From an uncultured Flavobacteriaceae bacterium (lineage in GTDB: Bacteria; Bacteroidota; Bacteroidia; Flavobacteriales; Flavobacteriaceae): DNA of 64,000 nt. Below are positions 19,189 through 28,332 of the stretch, piece after piece. The notes beneath the pieces were generated by a model that saw nothing but the letters and a program-made list of their open reading frames with translations, did not search any database and had not been told where the DNA came from. Position 1 is the first letter of the stretch; the number at the start of each line of letters is the position of its first letter. A program made the translations under genes and the position numbers. The stretch is taken from the NCBI GenBank assembly GCA_905479065.1, contig CAJQLB010000019.1, positions 1 through 64,000 of the forward strand, read 5' to 3'.

Positions 19189-19974
19189 ATGGCTAACTTT
19201 GTCGTTTATCAAAACGCAAAAGTTCACTACACAGACACGGGTAAAGGAGAAGCTGTTGTACTCTTGCACGGATTCTTAGAAAATTTAAGCATGTGGAATG
19301 ACTTAGTTCCTTACTTAACCAAAAATTATAGAGTAATTTGTATCGATTTATTGGGTCATGGAGCGTCTGAGGGGCTCAACAATACCCATCCTATGCATAT
19401 CATGTCAGAGGCAGTTTACTCTGTTATTCATAGTTTAGATTTAAGACAAATCATTCTCATTGGTCATTCAATGGGCGGTTATGTTAGCCTCGCATTACTA
19501 GAAAAATATAGCTCTTTAATAAAAGCAGTCTGTCTCATCAACTCAACTGCCGTTGCAGACACGGAAAAGAGAAAAAAACAAAGACTGAAAGCAATACGAT
19601 TAGCAAAAAATAATTCTCAAGAATTTATAAAATTAATGACATCCACATTTTTTAACGTTGAAAGTGCCAAACAATTCAAGAACGAATTAAACTCGCTTCA
19701 ATTCGATGCCTTAAAGATGTCTCCAAACAATATTATCGCAGCTATTGAAGGAATGAAAAATAGAAAAGATAGACTTAAATTATTTCAATCATACCGCCTA
19801 CCAAAAATGGTCATACTAGGTAGAAAAGACTCTATAATTAATTTTAAAAAAGAGCAAGATTATTATCACAATACTGATATTCAAATCGTAGAACTGTCTA
19901 ATGGTCATATGAGTCATATTGAGAATAAAGAAGGTTTTACTTACAATATAATGCATTTCATCGAAAATATATAA
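19189..19974 (+). CDS. Alpha/beta hydrolase
   Basis: A 261-residue cytoplasmic alpha/beta-hydrolase-fold enzyme with no signal peptide. The oxyanion motif is LLHGFLENLSMW (residues 25-36), the nucleophile is S94 in the elbow IGHSMGGY, the acid is probably D214 in ILGRKDSII, and the base is H240 or H243 in SNGHMSHIEN. A short Lys/Arg-rich cap follows the nucleophile (residues 125-200). Substrate is unknown; the layout fits small-ester or C-C bond hydrolases. It is a single gene between divergent brnQ and the small Cys/His protein. Confidence 0.9.
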   Translation: MANFVVYQNAKVHYTDTGKGEAVVLLHGFLENLSMWNDLVPYLTKNYRVICIDLLGHGASEGLNNTHPMHIMSEAVYSVIHSLDLRQIILIGHSMGGYVSLALLEKYSSLIKAVCLINSTAVADTEKRKKQRLKAIRLAKNNSQEFIKLMTSTFFNVESAKQFKNELNSLQFDALKMSPNNIIAAIEGMKNRKDRLKLFQSYRLPKMVILGRKDSIINFKKEQDYYHNTDIQIVELSNGHMSHIENKEGFTYNIMHFIENI

Positions 19975-20032
19975 AGTTTAAACGATAAGTTAAGATTTAT
20001 ATCTAAATTTAATAGCCCAAAATCCCTAACTT

Positions 20033-20287
20033 ATGAAAACCTCTAATTTAAAAAATTACACTTTATCAAAATTGTATTGTAACATCTTTGGTCATCACTA
20101 TGATATCTCCAAAAAAGTAACCCAACATGTCAAAGAATACACTTGTACATGTTGCAAAAAACAAATGACTACCAATGGTAATGGAAGATTGACAGAGTTA
20201 ACAACAGTTTTTGAAGACATTAATTCTGTTTTAGAATATATGCACAAAAGACGCTCAATACGACTGAATCAAAAATTAGCCTCTTAA
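20033..20287 (+). CDS. Small Cys/His-rich protein, possible zinc binder (unknown function)
   Basis: An 84-residue protein with no signal peptide. C16, H21, H22, C38, C40 and C41 are placed in a way that could bind one metal (LYCNIFGHHYD ... YTCTCCKKQ). The spacing recalls short DUF1660-like proteins (a Y-C-x(4)-G-H start then paired Cys), and I recall similar small proteins in flavobacteria, but I cannot confirm the family. The C-terminal third is basic (MHKRRSIRLNQK). It lies 58 nt after the hydrolase gene and is convergent with thiL. Codon use looks like its neighbours. Confidence 0.7.
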   Translation: MKTSNLKNYTLSKLYCNIFGHHYDISKKVTQHVKEYTCTCCKKQMTTNGNGRLTELTTVFEDINSVLEYMHKRRSIRLNQKLAS

Positions 20288-20328
20288 TTCAGTTGCAAGA
20301 CATGACTCATAACCGGTCTAATTTCGTA

Positions 20329-21381
20329 TTATTCGTAACGATTAATTGCATTCCACCCTTGTGCTTTTATAGGGATCTTCGTGTCTCCACGTGTGACTAA
20401 GTGCATGCCTGAAGACTGCTCGGTAATATATCCAATAACCGTTAAATGAGGATTTCCTTTTATGTTTGGAAAATCTTTTTGAGATATCGTCATTAACAAT
20501 TCGTAATCTTCTCCACCATTCAAGGCTACTGTTGTGCTATCAATATTAAATTCTTCACAGGTGGAAATAACCTGAGGGTCCAAAGGTATTTTGTTTTCAT
20601 AAAGATCACAACCCACCTTCCCTTGCTGACATAAATGTATGATCTCTGAAGAAAGACCGTCACTGATGTCTATCATAGACGTTGGTTTTACCTCTAAATC
20701 TTTCAATAGTTGAATCACATCTTGTCTTGCTTCAGGCTTTAATTGACGCTCTACTATATAAGCATATTGATCAAGTTCCGGCTGGCTCTGAGGATTTATT
20801 TTAAAAACTTCTTTTTCGCGTTCTAATACTTGGAGTCCTAAATAGGCTCCTCCCAAATCACCTGACACAACCAACAAATCATTTGGTTTTGCTCCACTTC
20901 TGTAAACAACATCCTTTTTCTTTACTTGACCAAGCGCTGTAACCGAAATGAGTAATCCCGAAGTCGATGAAGTAGTGTCTCCTCCAACTACATCAACGCC
21001 GTAATAATCTGCTGCTGTTTTTATTCCTTTGTACAATTCTTCTAATGCCTCAAGGGAAAACCTGTTTGATACGGCTATTGAAACAGTAATTTGAGTCGCT
21101 TGTGCATTCATCGCATAAATATCTGATAAATTGACCACCACAGCTTTGTATCCCAAATGTTTCAATGGCATATAACTTAAATCAAAATGCACACCTTCCA
21201 CGAGTAAATCTGTAGAAACAACCGTAGTTTTATTCTTGTAATTCAGAACAGCTGCATCATCCCCAATTCCTTTAATCGTAGTGTCGTTATTGATTGTAAT
21301 GGACTTTGTTAAATGATTGATGAGCCCAAACTCCCCAAGTGACGTTAAAGGAGTACGCGATTGATTTTTATCTTCTATCAT
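20329..21381 (-). CDS. thiL: Thiamine-monophosphate kinase
   Basis: Phosphorylates thiamine monophosphate to the active diphosphate with ATP. The 350-residue protein has the AIRS/PurM-like fold. Visible are GEFGLINHLT near residues 18-27, IGDDAAVLN with metal-binding Asp, VSTDLLVEGVHFDL, VNLSDIYAMNA, DVVGGDTTSS, and in the C-terminal half MIDISDGLSSEI and LNGGEDYELL. I chose the ATG at 21381 (MIEDKNQSRTPL) over an in-frame start 12 codons upstream because a TAnnTTTG box overlaps the extension. The gene is divergent from the suf operon. Confidence 0.95.
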   Translation of the reverse strand: MIEDKNQSRTPLTSLGEFGLINHLTKSITINNDTTIKGIGDDAAVLNYKNKTTVVSTDLLVEGVHFDLSYMPLKHLGYKAVVVNLSDIYAMNAQATQITVSIAVSNRFSLEALEELYKGIKTAADYYGVDVVGGDTTSSTSGLLISVTALGQVKKKDVVYRSGAKPNDLLVVSGDLGGAYLGLQVLEREKEVFKINPQSQPELDQYAYIVERQLKPEARQDVIQLLKDLEVKPTSMIDISDGLSSEIIHLCQQGKVGCDLYENKIPLDPQVISTCEEFNIDSTTVALNGGEDYELLMTISQKDFPNIKGNPHLTVIGYITEQSSGMHLVTRGDTKIPIKAQGWNAINRYE

Positions 21382-21385
21382 ATGC

Positions 21386-21418
21386 CAAAAGTAATATGAA
21401 TTTGGGCTTAGTACCAAA
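21386..21418 (-). promoter_or_regulatory. Promoter of thiL, placed 4 nt before the ATG
   Basis: On the minus strand TTTG (21415-21418), a 21-nt spacer and TACTTTTG (21386-21393) match the consensus. Exactly 4 nt separate the box from the thiL ATG, so the predicted transcript begins at or next to the start codon (leaderless). Confidence 0.6.
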
Positions 21419-21522
21419 ATAAGTGGAAATTATCTTTAGAGATTCTTATTTCTAAATAAGAACTCACTAGATAGTATAATAAAAACCTATGAATCCATAT
21501 AGGAATATAATGTTAGCTTATG

Positions 21523-21552
21523 TTGAAAAACTCTGCTTATGTTGTATATTTG
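21523..21552 (+). promoter_or_regulatory. Promoter of the suf operon
   Basis: TTG (21523-21525), a 19-nt spacer and TATATTTG (21545-21552) are a near-ideal Bacteroidota promoter. The box ends 30 nt before the sufA ATG at 21583. No IscR- or Fur-like operator is obvious by eye in the 21419-21582 gap. Confidence 0.75.
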
Positions 21553-21582
21553 CTCTCTATTTAGAACTAATCTATTTAAACA

Positions 21583-21912
21583 ATGATTAAAGTTTCAGAG
21601 ACAGCAAAAATTAAGGTCGTAGAACTCATGCAGCACGATGGTTTTAGCCCAAAAGAGCACTTTGTTAGAGTTGGGGTTAAAAGTGGTGGATGTTCTGGAC
21701 TGTCATACGACTTAAAATTTGACGACAAACAAGAGAATGATGACAAGATGTTTGAAGATAATGGTATAAAAATTATTGTTGACAAAAAAAGCTTTCTGTA
21801 TCTCATTGGTACGATCCTTGAATACTCGGGGGGATTAAATGGATCAGGATTCGTTTTTAATAACCCAAATGCAAACCGCACTTGTGGTTGTGGGGAATCT
21901 TTTTCGTTATAA
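21583..21912 (+). CDS. sufA: A-type Fe-S cluster carrier
   Basis: A 109-residue HesB/IscA-like protein that receives or carries Fe-S clusters for target proteins. The three ligand cysteines are present: C37 in GGCSGL, and C101 and C103 in TCGCGESFSL at the C terminus. It is the first gene of a plus-strand unit that continues through sufB-C-D-S-E-T. It could equally be named after other A-type carriers; its place at the head of suf supports sufA. Gap to sufB is 9 nt. Confidence 0.93.
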   Translation: MIKVSETAKIKVVELMQHDGFSPKEHFVRVGVKSGGCSGLSYDLKFDDKQENDDKMFEDNGIKIIVDKKSFLYLIGTILEYSGGLNGSGFVFNNPNANRTCGCGESFSL

Positions 21913-21921
21913 TAAGACACT

Positions 21922-23373
21922 ATGAGTAATAAATATACTGAGGACGATTTACGTGAAGAGTTAAAAACCAAAGAATATGAATATGGTTTTTACACAGATA
22001 TAAAATCTGACACCTTTCCTGTTGGACTGAATGAAGACGTAGTTCGAGCTATTTCAAAACGAAAACAGGAACCAGATTGGATGACTGATTGGCGCCTCAA
22101 TGCCTTTAAAATCTGGAAGGAAATGGCAGAACCCGAATGGGCAAATGTGCATTATGACAAACCTGATTTTCAAGCTATCTCCTATTATTCTGCTCCAAAT
22201 AGTAAACCAAAATACAATAGTTTAGATGAAGTAGATCCAGAATTGTTAGACACCTTCAAAAAACTGGGTATTTCGATTGATGAACAAAAGAAGTTAGCTA
22301 ATGTTGCTATGGATGTTGTTGTAGATTCTGTTTCAGTAGCGACAACTTTTAAAAAAACACTCGCAGAGAAAGGAATCATTTTCATGAGCATTTCTGAGGC
22401 CATTCAAAAACATCCTGATCTTGTCAAAAAACACCTTGGAACTGTCGTGCCACAAAAGGATAATTTTTACGCAGCTCTAAATTCTGCAGTTTTTAGTGAT
22501 GGCAGTTTTTGTTACATTCCTAAGGGAGTTCGTTGCCCAATGGAATTGTCAACCTATTTCAGAATAAATCAAGCAGGTACAGGTCAATTTGAAAGAACTT
22601 TAGTGATTGCAGATGAGGGTAGTTATGTAAGCTATTTAGAGGGCTGTACTGCTCCAAGTCGTGATGAAAATCAATTACATGCTGCCGTTGTTGAATTAAT
22701 TGCTCTAGATGACGCAGAAATTAAATATTCAACTGTTCAAAATTGGTATCCTGGTAATGCTGAAGGTAAAGGCGGCGTATTCAATTTTGTCACCAAACGT
22801 GGTTTGTGTGAAACCAATGCGAAGATTTCTTGGACCCAAGTTGAAACAGGTAGTGCTGTGACATGGAAATATCCGAGTTGTGTCCTAAAAGGAAATAATT
22901 CAATAGGAGAGTTTTATTCAATTGCCGTGACCAATAATTTTCAACAAGCAGATACAGGTACCAAAATGATTCATCTTGGTAAAAACACAAAATCAACCAT
23001 AATTTCTAAAGGTATATCAGCAGGGAAATCACAAAATAGTTATCGTGGTCTTGTTCAAATCAATTCACGGGCTGACAATGCTCGTAATTTTTCACAATGT
23101 GACAGCTTACTCATGGGGAATGAATGCGGAGCACACACATTTCCATACATAGAAGCTAAAAATAAATCTGCACAAATAGAACACGAAGCAACAACTAGTA
23201 AAATCGGTGAAGACCAGATATTTTATTGTAACCAAAGAGGTATTGATACCGAAAAAGCTATCGCTCTGATTGTGAATGGTTTCAGTAAGGATGTCTTGAA
23301 TAAGTTGCCCATGGAGTTTGCTGTAGAAGCTCAAAAATTACTAGAGATAAGCTTAGAAGGAAGTGTTGGTTAA
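21922..23373 (+). CDS. sufB: Fe-S cluster assembly scaffold subunit SufB
   Basis: The 483-residue scaffold of the SufBCD complex, on which Fe-S clusters form in the cytoplasm. Family blocks are visible: [16 protein letters not shown] near the N terminus, [60 protein letters not shown], and the C-terminal [21 protein letters not shown], which holds conserved Cys and His of the SufB-SufD interface. The stop is 11 nt before the lipoprotein gene. Confidence 0.97.
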   Translation: MSNKYTEDDLREELKTKEYEYGFYTDIKSDTFPVGLNEDVVRAISKRKQEPDWMTDWRLNAFKIWKEMAEPEWANVHYDKPDFQAISYYSAPNSKPKYNSLDEVDPELLDTFKKLGISIDEQKKLANVAMDVVVDSVSVATTFKKTLAEKGIIFMSISEAIQKHPDLVKKHLGTVVPQKDNFYAALNSAVFSDGSFCYIPKGVRCPMELSTYFRINQAGTGQFERTLVIADEGSYVSYLEGCTAPSRDENQLHAAVVELIALDDAEIKYSTVQNWYPGNAEGKGGVFNFVTKRGLCETNAKISWTQVETGSAVTWKYPSCVLKGNNSIGEFYSIAVTNNFQQADTGTKMIHLGKNTKSTIISKGISAGKSQNSYRGLVQINSRADNARNFSQCDSLLMGNECGAHTFPYIEAKNKSAQIEHEATTSKIGEDQIFYCNQRGIDTEKAIALIVNGFSKDVLNKLPMEFAVEAQKLLEISLEGSVG

Positions 23374-23384
23374 TTTAGATTAAT

Positions 23385-23804
23385 ATGAAAAATATATACA
23401 TAACTTTAATTTTAATGTTGTCATTTTTAGGTTGTAAAAATGAGTCAAACATGTCATCAAGTGGGAGTAATAACGAGACCGATACTCAAGAAAAAACAAT
23501 TAGTCAAAGTGATGGGTTGACTCTTTTAAAAGGTGAATTCATATACTATGCTGACGCCTCTGTGTTACAAACTCAACAACAAATGTATGGCGTTGTCATT
23601 GATGAAAAAATGCATGAATTAAATTTAATGGCAAAAAATTTTAAGAATGAAGACACTGATTTTGTCGAGGTTGAAATTCGTGGAAAAATTACTCCCAAAC
23701 CAAAAGATGAAGAAGGATGGGATTATCGTGTTGAAATAAAAGAAATAGTGAACGTAAAAGCGGTATCAAAAAGCAGTGATGTCGTGAAATTAGGAACTGA
23801 ATAA
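23385..23804 (+). CDS. Small lipoprotein embedded between sufB and sufC
   Basis: A 139-residue predicted lipoprotein of unknown function. The signal peptide ends in SFLGC with the lipidated Cys at 17, then a Ser/Asn/Thr-rich linker (residues 18-45) and a small beta-rich domain with [14 protein letters not shown] and [21 protein letters not shown]. The body looks like a small OB- or lipocalin-like barrel, but this is a guess. It is 11 nt after sufB and ends 1 nt before sufC, so it is surely cotranscribed with the scaffold genes. That is odd because SUF acts in the cytoplasm while this protein is exported. Confidence 0.85.
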   Translation: MKNIYITLILMLSFLGCKNESNMSSSGSNNETDTQEKTISQSDGLTLLKGEFIYYADASVLQTQQQMYGVVIDEKMHELNLMAKNFKNEDTDFVEVEIRGKITPKPKDEEGWDYRVEIKEIVNVKAVSKSSDVVKLGTE

Positions 23805-23805
23805 T

Positions 23806-24558
23806 ATGTTAGAAATAAAAAATTTACACGCAAGTGTTGAAGATAAAGCTATTTTAAAGGGGATTAATCTTTCAGTCAAAGCTGGAGAAGTTCATGCTAT
23901 TATGGGCCCAAATGGTTCTGGTAAGAGCACCTTAGCCTCAGTCATTGCAGGAAAAGAAGATTATGAAGCGATTAAGGGGGATATTCTTTTTAATAACGAA
24001 AACATTGAAGAATTAGAAGCTGACGAACGTGCACATAAAGGAATTTTTCTATCCTTTCAATATCCTGTAGAAATCCCTGGAGTATCAGTCACAAATTTCA
24101 TGAAAACAGCTATTAACGAAAGTCGAAAAGCTAAAGGTCTTGAAGATATGCCTGCCAATGAAATGTTGAAACTTATTCGAGAAAAATCTGAATTACTAGA
24201 AATTGATCGAAAATTCTTATCGCGATCGTTAAATCAAGGGTTTTCAGGTGGTGAGAAAAAGAGAAATGAAATTTTTCAAATGGCCATGTTGGAACCAAAA
24301 TTAGCCATTCTAGATGAGACTGATTCAGGCTTAGACATTGATGCCTTGCGTATCGTAGCTAATGGTGTGAATAAATTAAAAAATAAAGACAATGCTGTTA
24401 TCGTCATAACGCATTATCAACGTCTTTTGGATTATATTGTTCCAGACTTTGTTCACGTTTTACACAATGGTAAAATTGTTAAATCAGGGACAAAAGAACT
24501 AGCTCACGAATTGGAGAAAAAAGGATATGATTGGATCAAAGAATCTGTAAACCTATAG
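23806..24558 (+). CDS. sufC: Fe-S cluster assembly ATPase SufC
   Basis: A 250-residue ABC-type ATPase that drives the SufBCD scaffold. Walker A is GPNGSGKST, the Q-loop region is [12 protein letters not shown], the signature is [11 protein letters not shown] (the SufC form of the ABC signature), Walker B is [12 protein letters not shown], and the switch His is in [11 protein letters not shown]. There are no membrane segments. Gap to the lipoprotein gene is 1 nt and to sufD 8 nt. Confidence 0.97.
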   Translation: MLEIKNLHASVEDKAILKGINLSVKAGEVHAIMGPNGSGKSTLASVIAGKEDYEAIKGDILFNNENIEELEADERAHKGIFLSFQYPVEIPGVSVTNFMKTAINESRKAKGLEDMPANEMLKLIREKSELLEIDRKFLSRSLNQGFSGGEKKRNEIFQMAMLEPKLAILDETDSGLDIDALRIVANGVNKLKNKDNAVIVITHYQRLLDYIVPDFVHVLHNGKIVKSGTKELAHELEKKGYDWIKESVNL

Positions 24559-24566
24559 AAGAATTT

Positions 24567-25880
24567 ATGGACTTAAAAGAAAAATTAGTTTCCTCATTTT
24601 TAGCATTTGAAAACCAAATGGATGTTGAAGATTATGTCCATGACATCAGATCAGAAGCTATCAAAACTTTCGAAAATGAAGGATTCCCGTCAAAAAAAGA
24701 TGAAGATTGGAAATACACTTCATTAAATAAAATATTAAAACAAGACTACAGCGTCTTTCCTGATGATGAAAATGCCATCGAATATCGCGATGTAAAAAAA
24801 TATTTCATTCACAATATTGATTCGTTTAAAATTGTATTCATTGACGGTAAGTATTCATCACATCTATCGCAAACCACTCATGAAGGAATGGATATTTGTT
24901 TGCTATCTGCCGCATTAGCCAAACCGAAATATCGCTTAGTTATTGAAAATTATTTTAACAAAATTGCTGCATCAGATGGCATTACTTCTTTAAATACTGC
25001 TTTTTCTTCTGAAGGAGCTTACATTCATATTCCAAAAAACAAATTAGTTGAAAAACCAATTCAAATTATTCATTTTTCAACTGGAAATGAGTCTGCATTA
25101 ATGCTTCAACCAAGGAATTTAGTAGTTGTAGATGAAAATTCACACGTCCAAATTATTGAACGTCATCAAAGCTTAACATCCAACGCTGTTTTAACAAACT
25201 CCGTGACTGAAATATTTGCAAACAAACGTGCTATCATTGATTGTTACAAAATTCAAAATGATCATCAAAACGCATCACTAATTGACAACACATTTATTCA
25301 TCAAAAACAGGAAAGTCACGCGTCGGTTCATACGTTTACTTTTGGAGGAAATTTAACTAGAAATAATTTAAATTTTTATCAGCACGGCGAACGTGTTGAT
25401 TCTACCTTAAAAGGCATAACTATTATTGGAGACAAACAACATGTAGATCACAATACATTAGTTCATCATGTTGAACCAAATTGTGAAAGCCATCAAGACT
25501 ATAAAGGCATCTTTAATGATAAATCAACTGGTGTTTTTAATGGGAAAGTGATTGTAGAAAAAGAAGCCCAAAAGACAAATGCTTTTCAAGCTAACAATAA
25601 TATTTTAGTCAGTGATCAGTCAACAATTAACACAAAGCCACAATTAGAAATTTTTGCTGATGATGTTAAATGTTCGCACGGATGTACCATCGGGCAGTTG
25701 GATTCAGATGCTTTATTCTATATGAAAACTCGAGGGATTCCTGAAAAAGAAGCAAAAGCCCTGCTCATGTATGCATTTGCCAATAATGTTTTAGAGAGTG
25801 TCAAAATAGCGACATTAAAAACTCGTATTAATAAGCTTATTGCAAACAAAATTGGCGTGAATATTGGATTTAATTTATAA
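24567..25880 (+). CDS. sufD: Fe-S cluster assembly protein SufD
   Basis: A 437-residue SufB paralogue that pairs with SufB and SufC. Recognisable are KDEDWKYTSLNKIL near the N terminus, a long right-handed beta-helix core, and the C-terminal FADDVKCSHGCTIGQLDSDALFYMKTRGI block with the conserved Cys and His of the family. The ATG at 24567 (MDLKEKLVSS) was chosen because an in-frame start at 24531 would overlap sufC by 28 nt and add an unrelated stretch. Confidence 0.96.
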   Translation: MDLKEKLVSSFLAFENQMDVEDYVHDIRSEAIKTFENEGFPSKKDEDWKYTSLNKILKQDYSVFPDDENAIEYRDVKKYFIHNIDSFKIVFIDGKYSSHLSQTTHEGMDICLLSAALAKPKYRLVIENYFNKIAASDGITSLNTAFSSEGAYIHIPKNKLVEKPIQIIHFSTGNESALMLQPRNLVVVDENSHVQIIERHQSLTSNAVLTNSVTEIFANKRAIIDCYKIQNDHQNASLIDNTFIHQKQESHASVHTFTFGGNLTRNNLNFYQHGERVDSTLKGITIIGDKQHVDHNTLVHHVEPNCESHQDYKGIFNDKSTGVFNGKVIVEKEAQKTNAFQANNNILVSDQSTINTKPQLEIFADDVKCSHGCTIGQLDSDALFYMKTRGIPEKEAKALLMYAFANNVLESVKIATLKTRINKLIANKIGVNIGFNL

Positions 25881-25900
25881 GAGTTAATCAGTAGTTTATT

Positions 25901-27115
25901 ATGTTAAATGTTGAAACCGTCCGCAAAGATTTCCCTATCCTTTCTAGAAAAGTCAACGGTCAACCACTGGTCTATTTTGATAATGCTGCAACCTCACAGA
26001 CTCCTCAAGTAGTCATAGATGCTATTGTTGATTATTACAGCAACTACAACTCGAATATCCATCGTGGTGTTCATTTCTTAAGTCAAGAAGCAACAGATAA
26101 ATATGAAATAGCTCGTCAGAAAATTCAACACCATTTTAATGCTGAATATTCACATGAAATTATACTTACCGCTGGAGTCACAGCAGGTATTAATTTGGTT
26201 GCTAATGGATTTGCCTCAATACTCAAGAAAGGTGATGAAATTGTTGTTTCTGCTTTAGAACATCACAGTAATATTGTACCATGGCAAATGTTGTGTGACA
26301 AATCTGGTGCTATCTTAAAAGTGATTCCAATGAATTTGGAAGGCGAACTGGTGATGGATGCCTTTGAAGCATTACTATCGACTAAGACAAAATTGGTTTT
26401 TGTCAATCACATTTCAAATGCTCTAGGAACGATTAATCCAATAAAACAGATTATCAAAAAATCTCACCGCATTGGTGCAGCTGTTTTAATAGATGGAGCG
26501 CAAGCATGCCCACACATAAAAGTTGATGTAAAACAATTAGATGCTGATTTTTATTTGGCTTCAGCACATAAAATGTGCGGTCCAACGGGAGTTGGTATAT
26601 TATACGGCAAACAACAATGGTTAACTAAACTGCCTCCTTATCAAGGGGGAGGTGAAATGATCGACCAAGTGACTTTTGAAAAAACTACGTACGCGGGACT
26701 ACCTCATAAGTTTGAAGCTGGAACTCCAAATATTTCAGGAGTAATCGCAACAGGTGTTGCTATTGACTACCTTAACAAGATTGGCTTTGATGCTATTTCA
26801 AATTATGAAAACGAGTTATTAACCTATGCCACAAATCAACTACTTGCAATTGAGGATCTAAAAATTTATGGAACCTCCAAAAACAAGACATCTGTAATAT
26901 CCTTCAATATTGGAAATATCCATCCCTATGATATTGGAACTATTGTCGATAAATTTGGTATTGCTTTGCGAACTGGTCATCATTGTGCGCAACCAATAAT
27001 GGATTTTTATAAAATTCCAGGAACCATTAGAGCTTCCTTTGCCTTTTATAACACTAAAGAAGAAATCGATAAGCTAGTCTCGGCATTATTCAAAGCCAAA
27101 CAAATGCTATCATAA
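25901..27115 (+). CDS. sufS: Cysteine desulfurase, SufS type
   Basis: A 404-residue PLP enzyme that takes sulfur from cysteine, giving alanine and an enzyme persulfide. The PLP lysine is K224 in LASAHKMCGPTG, the aspartate that pairs with the pyridine ring is in LIDGAQACPH, and the catalytic Cys is C362 in RTGHHCAQP. The short loop around C362 is the group II (SufS) type, which needs SufE as acceptor; sufE is present 458 nt downstream. Gap to sufD is 20 nt. Confidence 0.97.
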   Translation: MLNVETVRKDFPILSRKVNGQPLVYFDNAATSQTPQVVIDAIVDYYSNYNSNIHRGVHFLSQEATDKYEIARQKIQHHFNAEYSHEIILTAGVTAGINLVANGFASILKKGDEIVVSALEHHSNIVPWQMLCDKSGAILKVIPMNLEGELVMDAFEALLSTKTKLVFVNHISNALGTINPIKQIIKKSHRIGAAVLIDGAQACPHIKVDVKQLDADFYLASAHKMCGPTGVGILYGKQQWLTKLPPYQGGGEMIDQVTFEKTTYAGLPHKFEAGTPNISGVIATGVAIDYLNKIGFDAISNYENELLTYATNQLLAIEDLKIYGTSKNKTSVISFNIGNIHPYDIGTIVDKFGIALRTGHHCAQPIMDFYKIPGTIRASFAFYNTKEEIDKLVSALFKAKQMLS

Positions 27116-27128
27116 AATGAATTAAACA

Positions 27129-27545
27129 ATGATAAAATCAATAATTTTATTTTCCTGCGTTTCTATTATAAGTATTTTCATGTTCTCTTGTCAAGAGATT
27201 TATGAAATAGATGCCATTGAAGGAAACTGGAAAGTAACTTCCATGAAAGATGTTGCAGAGTTTGAAGAAGGTCCTAGTTTTTTAATAAATTTAAAAACTA
27301 TGAAAATTGCGGGTTTCTCAGGTTGCAACCGGTTTTTTGGGACTGTCAAACTTGATAAAAAAAATAAGTTAACATTTGAAAACATGGGAGGGACTCGAAA
27401 AATGTGTGGAAATTTTGAAGTTGAGAACATGTTCATTACGCTTATTTCGAAAGTTGATGCTTTTAAATTTAATAAAAGTAAGTTGCAATTTTTATCTAAA
27501 TCTGGTGATGTTTTAATGACTATGAAAGCAACTGAAATCGAATAA
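27129..27545 (+). CDS. META-domain (HslJ-like) lipoprotein in the suf operon
   Basis: A 138-residue predicted lipoprotein with lipidated Cys near residue 21 (FMFSCQEIYEID). The mature part is a single META domain: EGNWKVTSM near the N terminus, AGFSGCNRFFGTV in the middle and GTRKMCGNFEVE, with Cys in the last two that could form a disulfide. META/HslJ proteins are linked to motility and stress or novobiocin resistance in other bacteria; the role here is unknown. It sits 13 nt after sufS and 28 nt before sufE, the second exported protein in this unit. Confidence 0.88.
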   Translation: MIKSIILFSCVSIISIFMFSCQEIYEIDAIEGNWKVTSMKDVAEFEEGPSFLINLKTMKIAGFSGCNRFFGTVKLDKKNKLTFENMGGTRKMCGNFEVENMFITLISKVDAFKFNKSKLQFLSKSGDVLMTMKATEIE

Positions 27546-27573
27546 TTTAATAAATGACGAAAATCTATAAAAC

Positions 27574-27996
27574 GTGAGTATATCTGAAATCCAAGAAACT
27601 ATAATTGAAGAATTTGCAATGTTTGACGACTGGATGCAACGCTACGAATATATGATTGAGTTAGGTAAATCACTTCCAATAATAGCTATTGAATACAAAA
27701 ACGATGATTATATCATAAAAGGATGCCAAAGTAAAGTTTGGCTTCACGCAGAATTAAAAAATAACATCTTAAATTTTACAGCTGACAGCGACGCAATTAT
27801 AACAAAGGGTATTATTGCTATATTAATTAGAGTGTTTTCAAATCAACCCCCAAAAGCTATTATAGATTCAAGTACGCAATTTATAGATGATATTGGTTTA
27901 AAAGAGCATCTCTCGCCAACAAGAGCAAATGGTTTAACCAGTATGATTAAACAAATAAAAATGTATGCTATTGCATACCAAACACAACTTAAATAA
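27574..27996 (+). CDS. sufE: Sulfur acceptor protein SufE (GTG start)
   Basis: A 140-residue protein that takes the persulfide from SufS and passes it to SufB. The acceptor is C51 in IIKGCQSKVWLHAE, and MFDDWMQRYEYMIELGKSLP near residues 16-35 is the family signature. The only start that gives a full-length N terminus is GTG at 27574 (SISEIQETIIEEF); the next ATG, at 27619, would cut off the first 15 residues. The stop overlaps the sufT start by 1 nt (TAATG), indicating translational coupling. Confidence 0.94.
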   Translation: MSISEIQETIIEEFAMFDDWMQRYEYMIELGKSLPIIAIEYKNDDYIIKGCQSKVWLHAELKNNILNFTADSDAIITKGIIAILIRVFSNQPPKAIIDSSTQFIDDIGLKEHLSPTRANGLTSMIKQIKMYAIAYQTQLK

Positions 27997-28322
27997 TGAG
28001 TGAGGAAACTATTGACACTAATGTACTAGGCGAAAAAATTGTTCGTGTTATTAAGACTATTTTTGATCCAGAAATCCCTGTAGACATTTATGAACTAGGA
28101 TTGATTTATGATGTTTTTGTAAACGAAGATTATGACGTTAAAATTTTAATGACATTGACAACCCCAAACTGTCCAGTTGCTGAGACCTTACCCTTAGAAG
28201 TTGAAGAAAAAGTAAAATCAATTAACGAGGTTAAAAGTGCGGAAGTTGAAATCACATTCGATCCTCCATGGAGTCAAGATTTAATGAGTGATGAAGCGAA
28301 GTTGGAATTAGGAATGCTGTAA
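27996..28322 (+). CDS. sufT: MIP18/DUF59 family Fe-S maturation factor SufT
   Basis: A 108-residue single-domain DUF59 protein. DPEIPVDIYELGLIYDV and LTTPNCPVAETLP (C59) are the signature blocks. SufT-type proteins help deliver Fe-S clusters to target enzymes. It overlaps sufE by 1 nt and lies 10 nt before the HMG-CoA synthase gene, so it is in the middle of the same transcript. Confidence 0.94.
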   Translation: MSEETIDTNVLGEKIVRVIKTIFDPEIPVDIYELGLIYDVFVNEDYDVKILMTLTTPNCPVAETLPLEVEEKVKSINEVKSAEVEITFDPPWSQDLMSDEAKLELGML

Positions 28323-28332
28323 CAAAAAAATT

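Noticed and set aside
21576-21971. Minus-strand 131-residue frame opposite sufA
   Set aside because: It is antisense to a recognised gene with intact Cys ligands and covers the suf promoter side; it is a shadow of sufA codon use.
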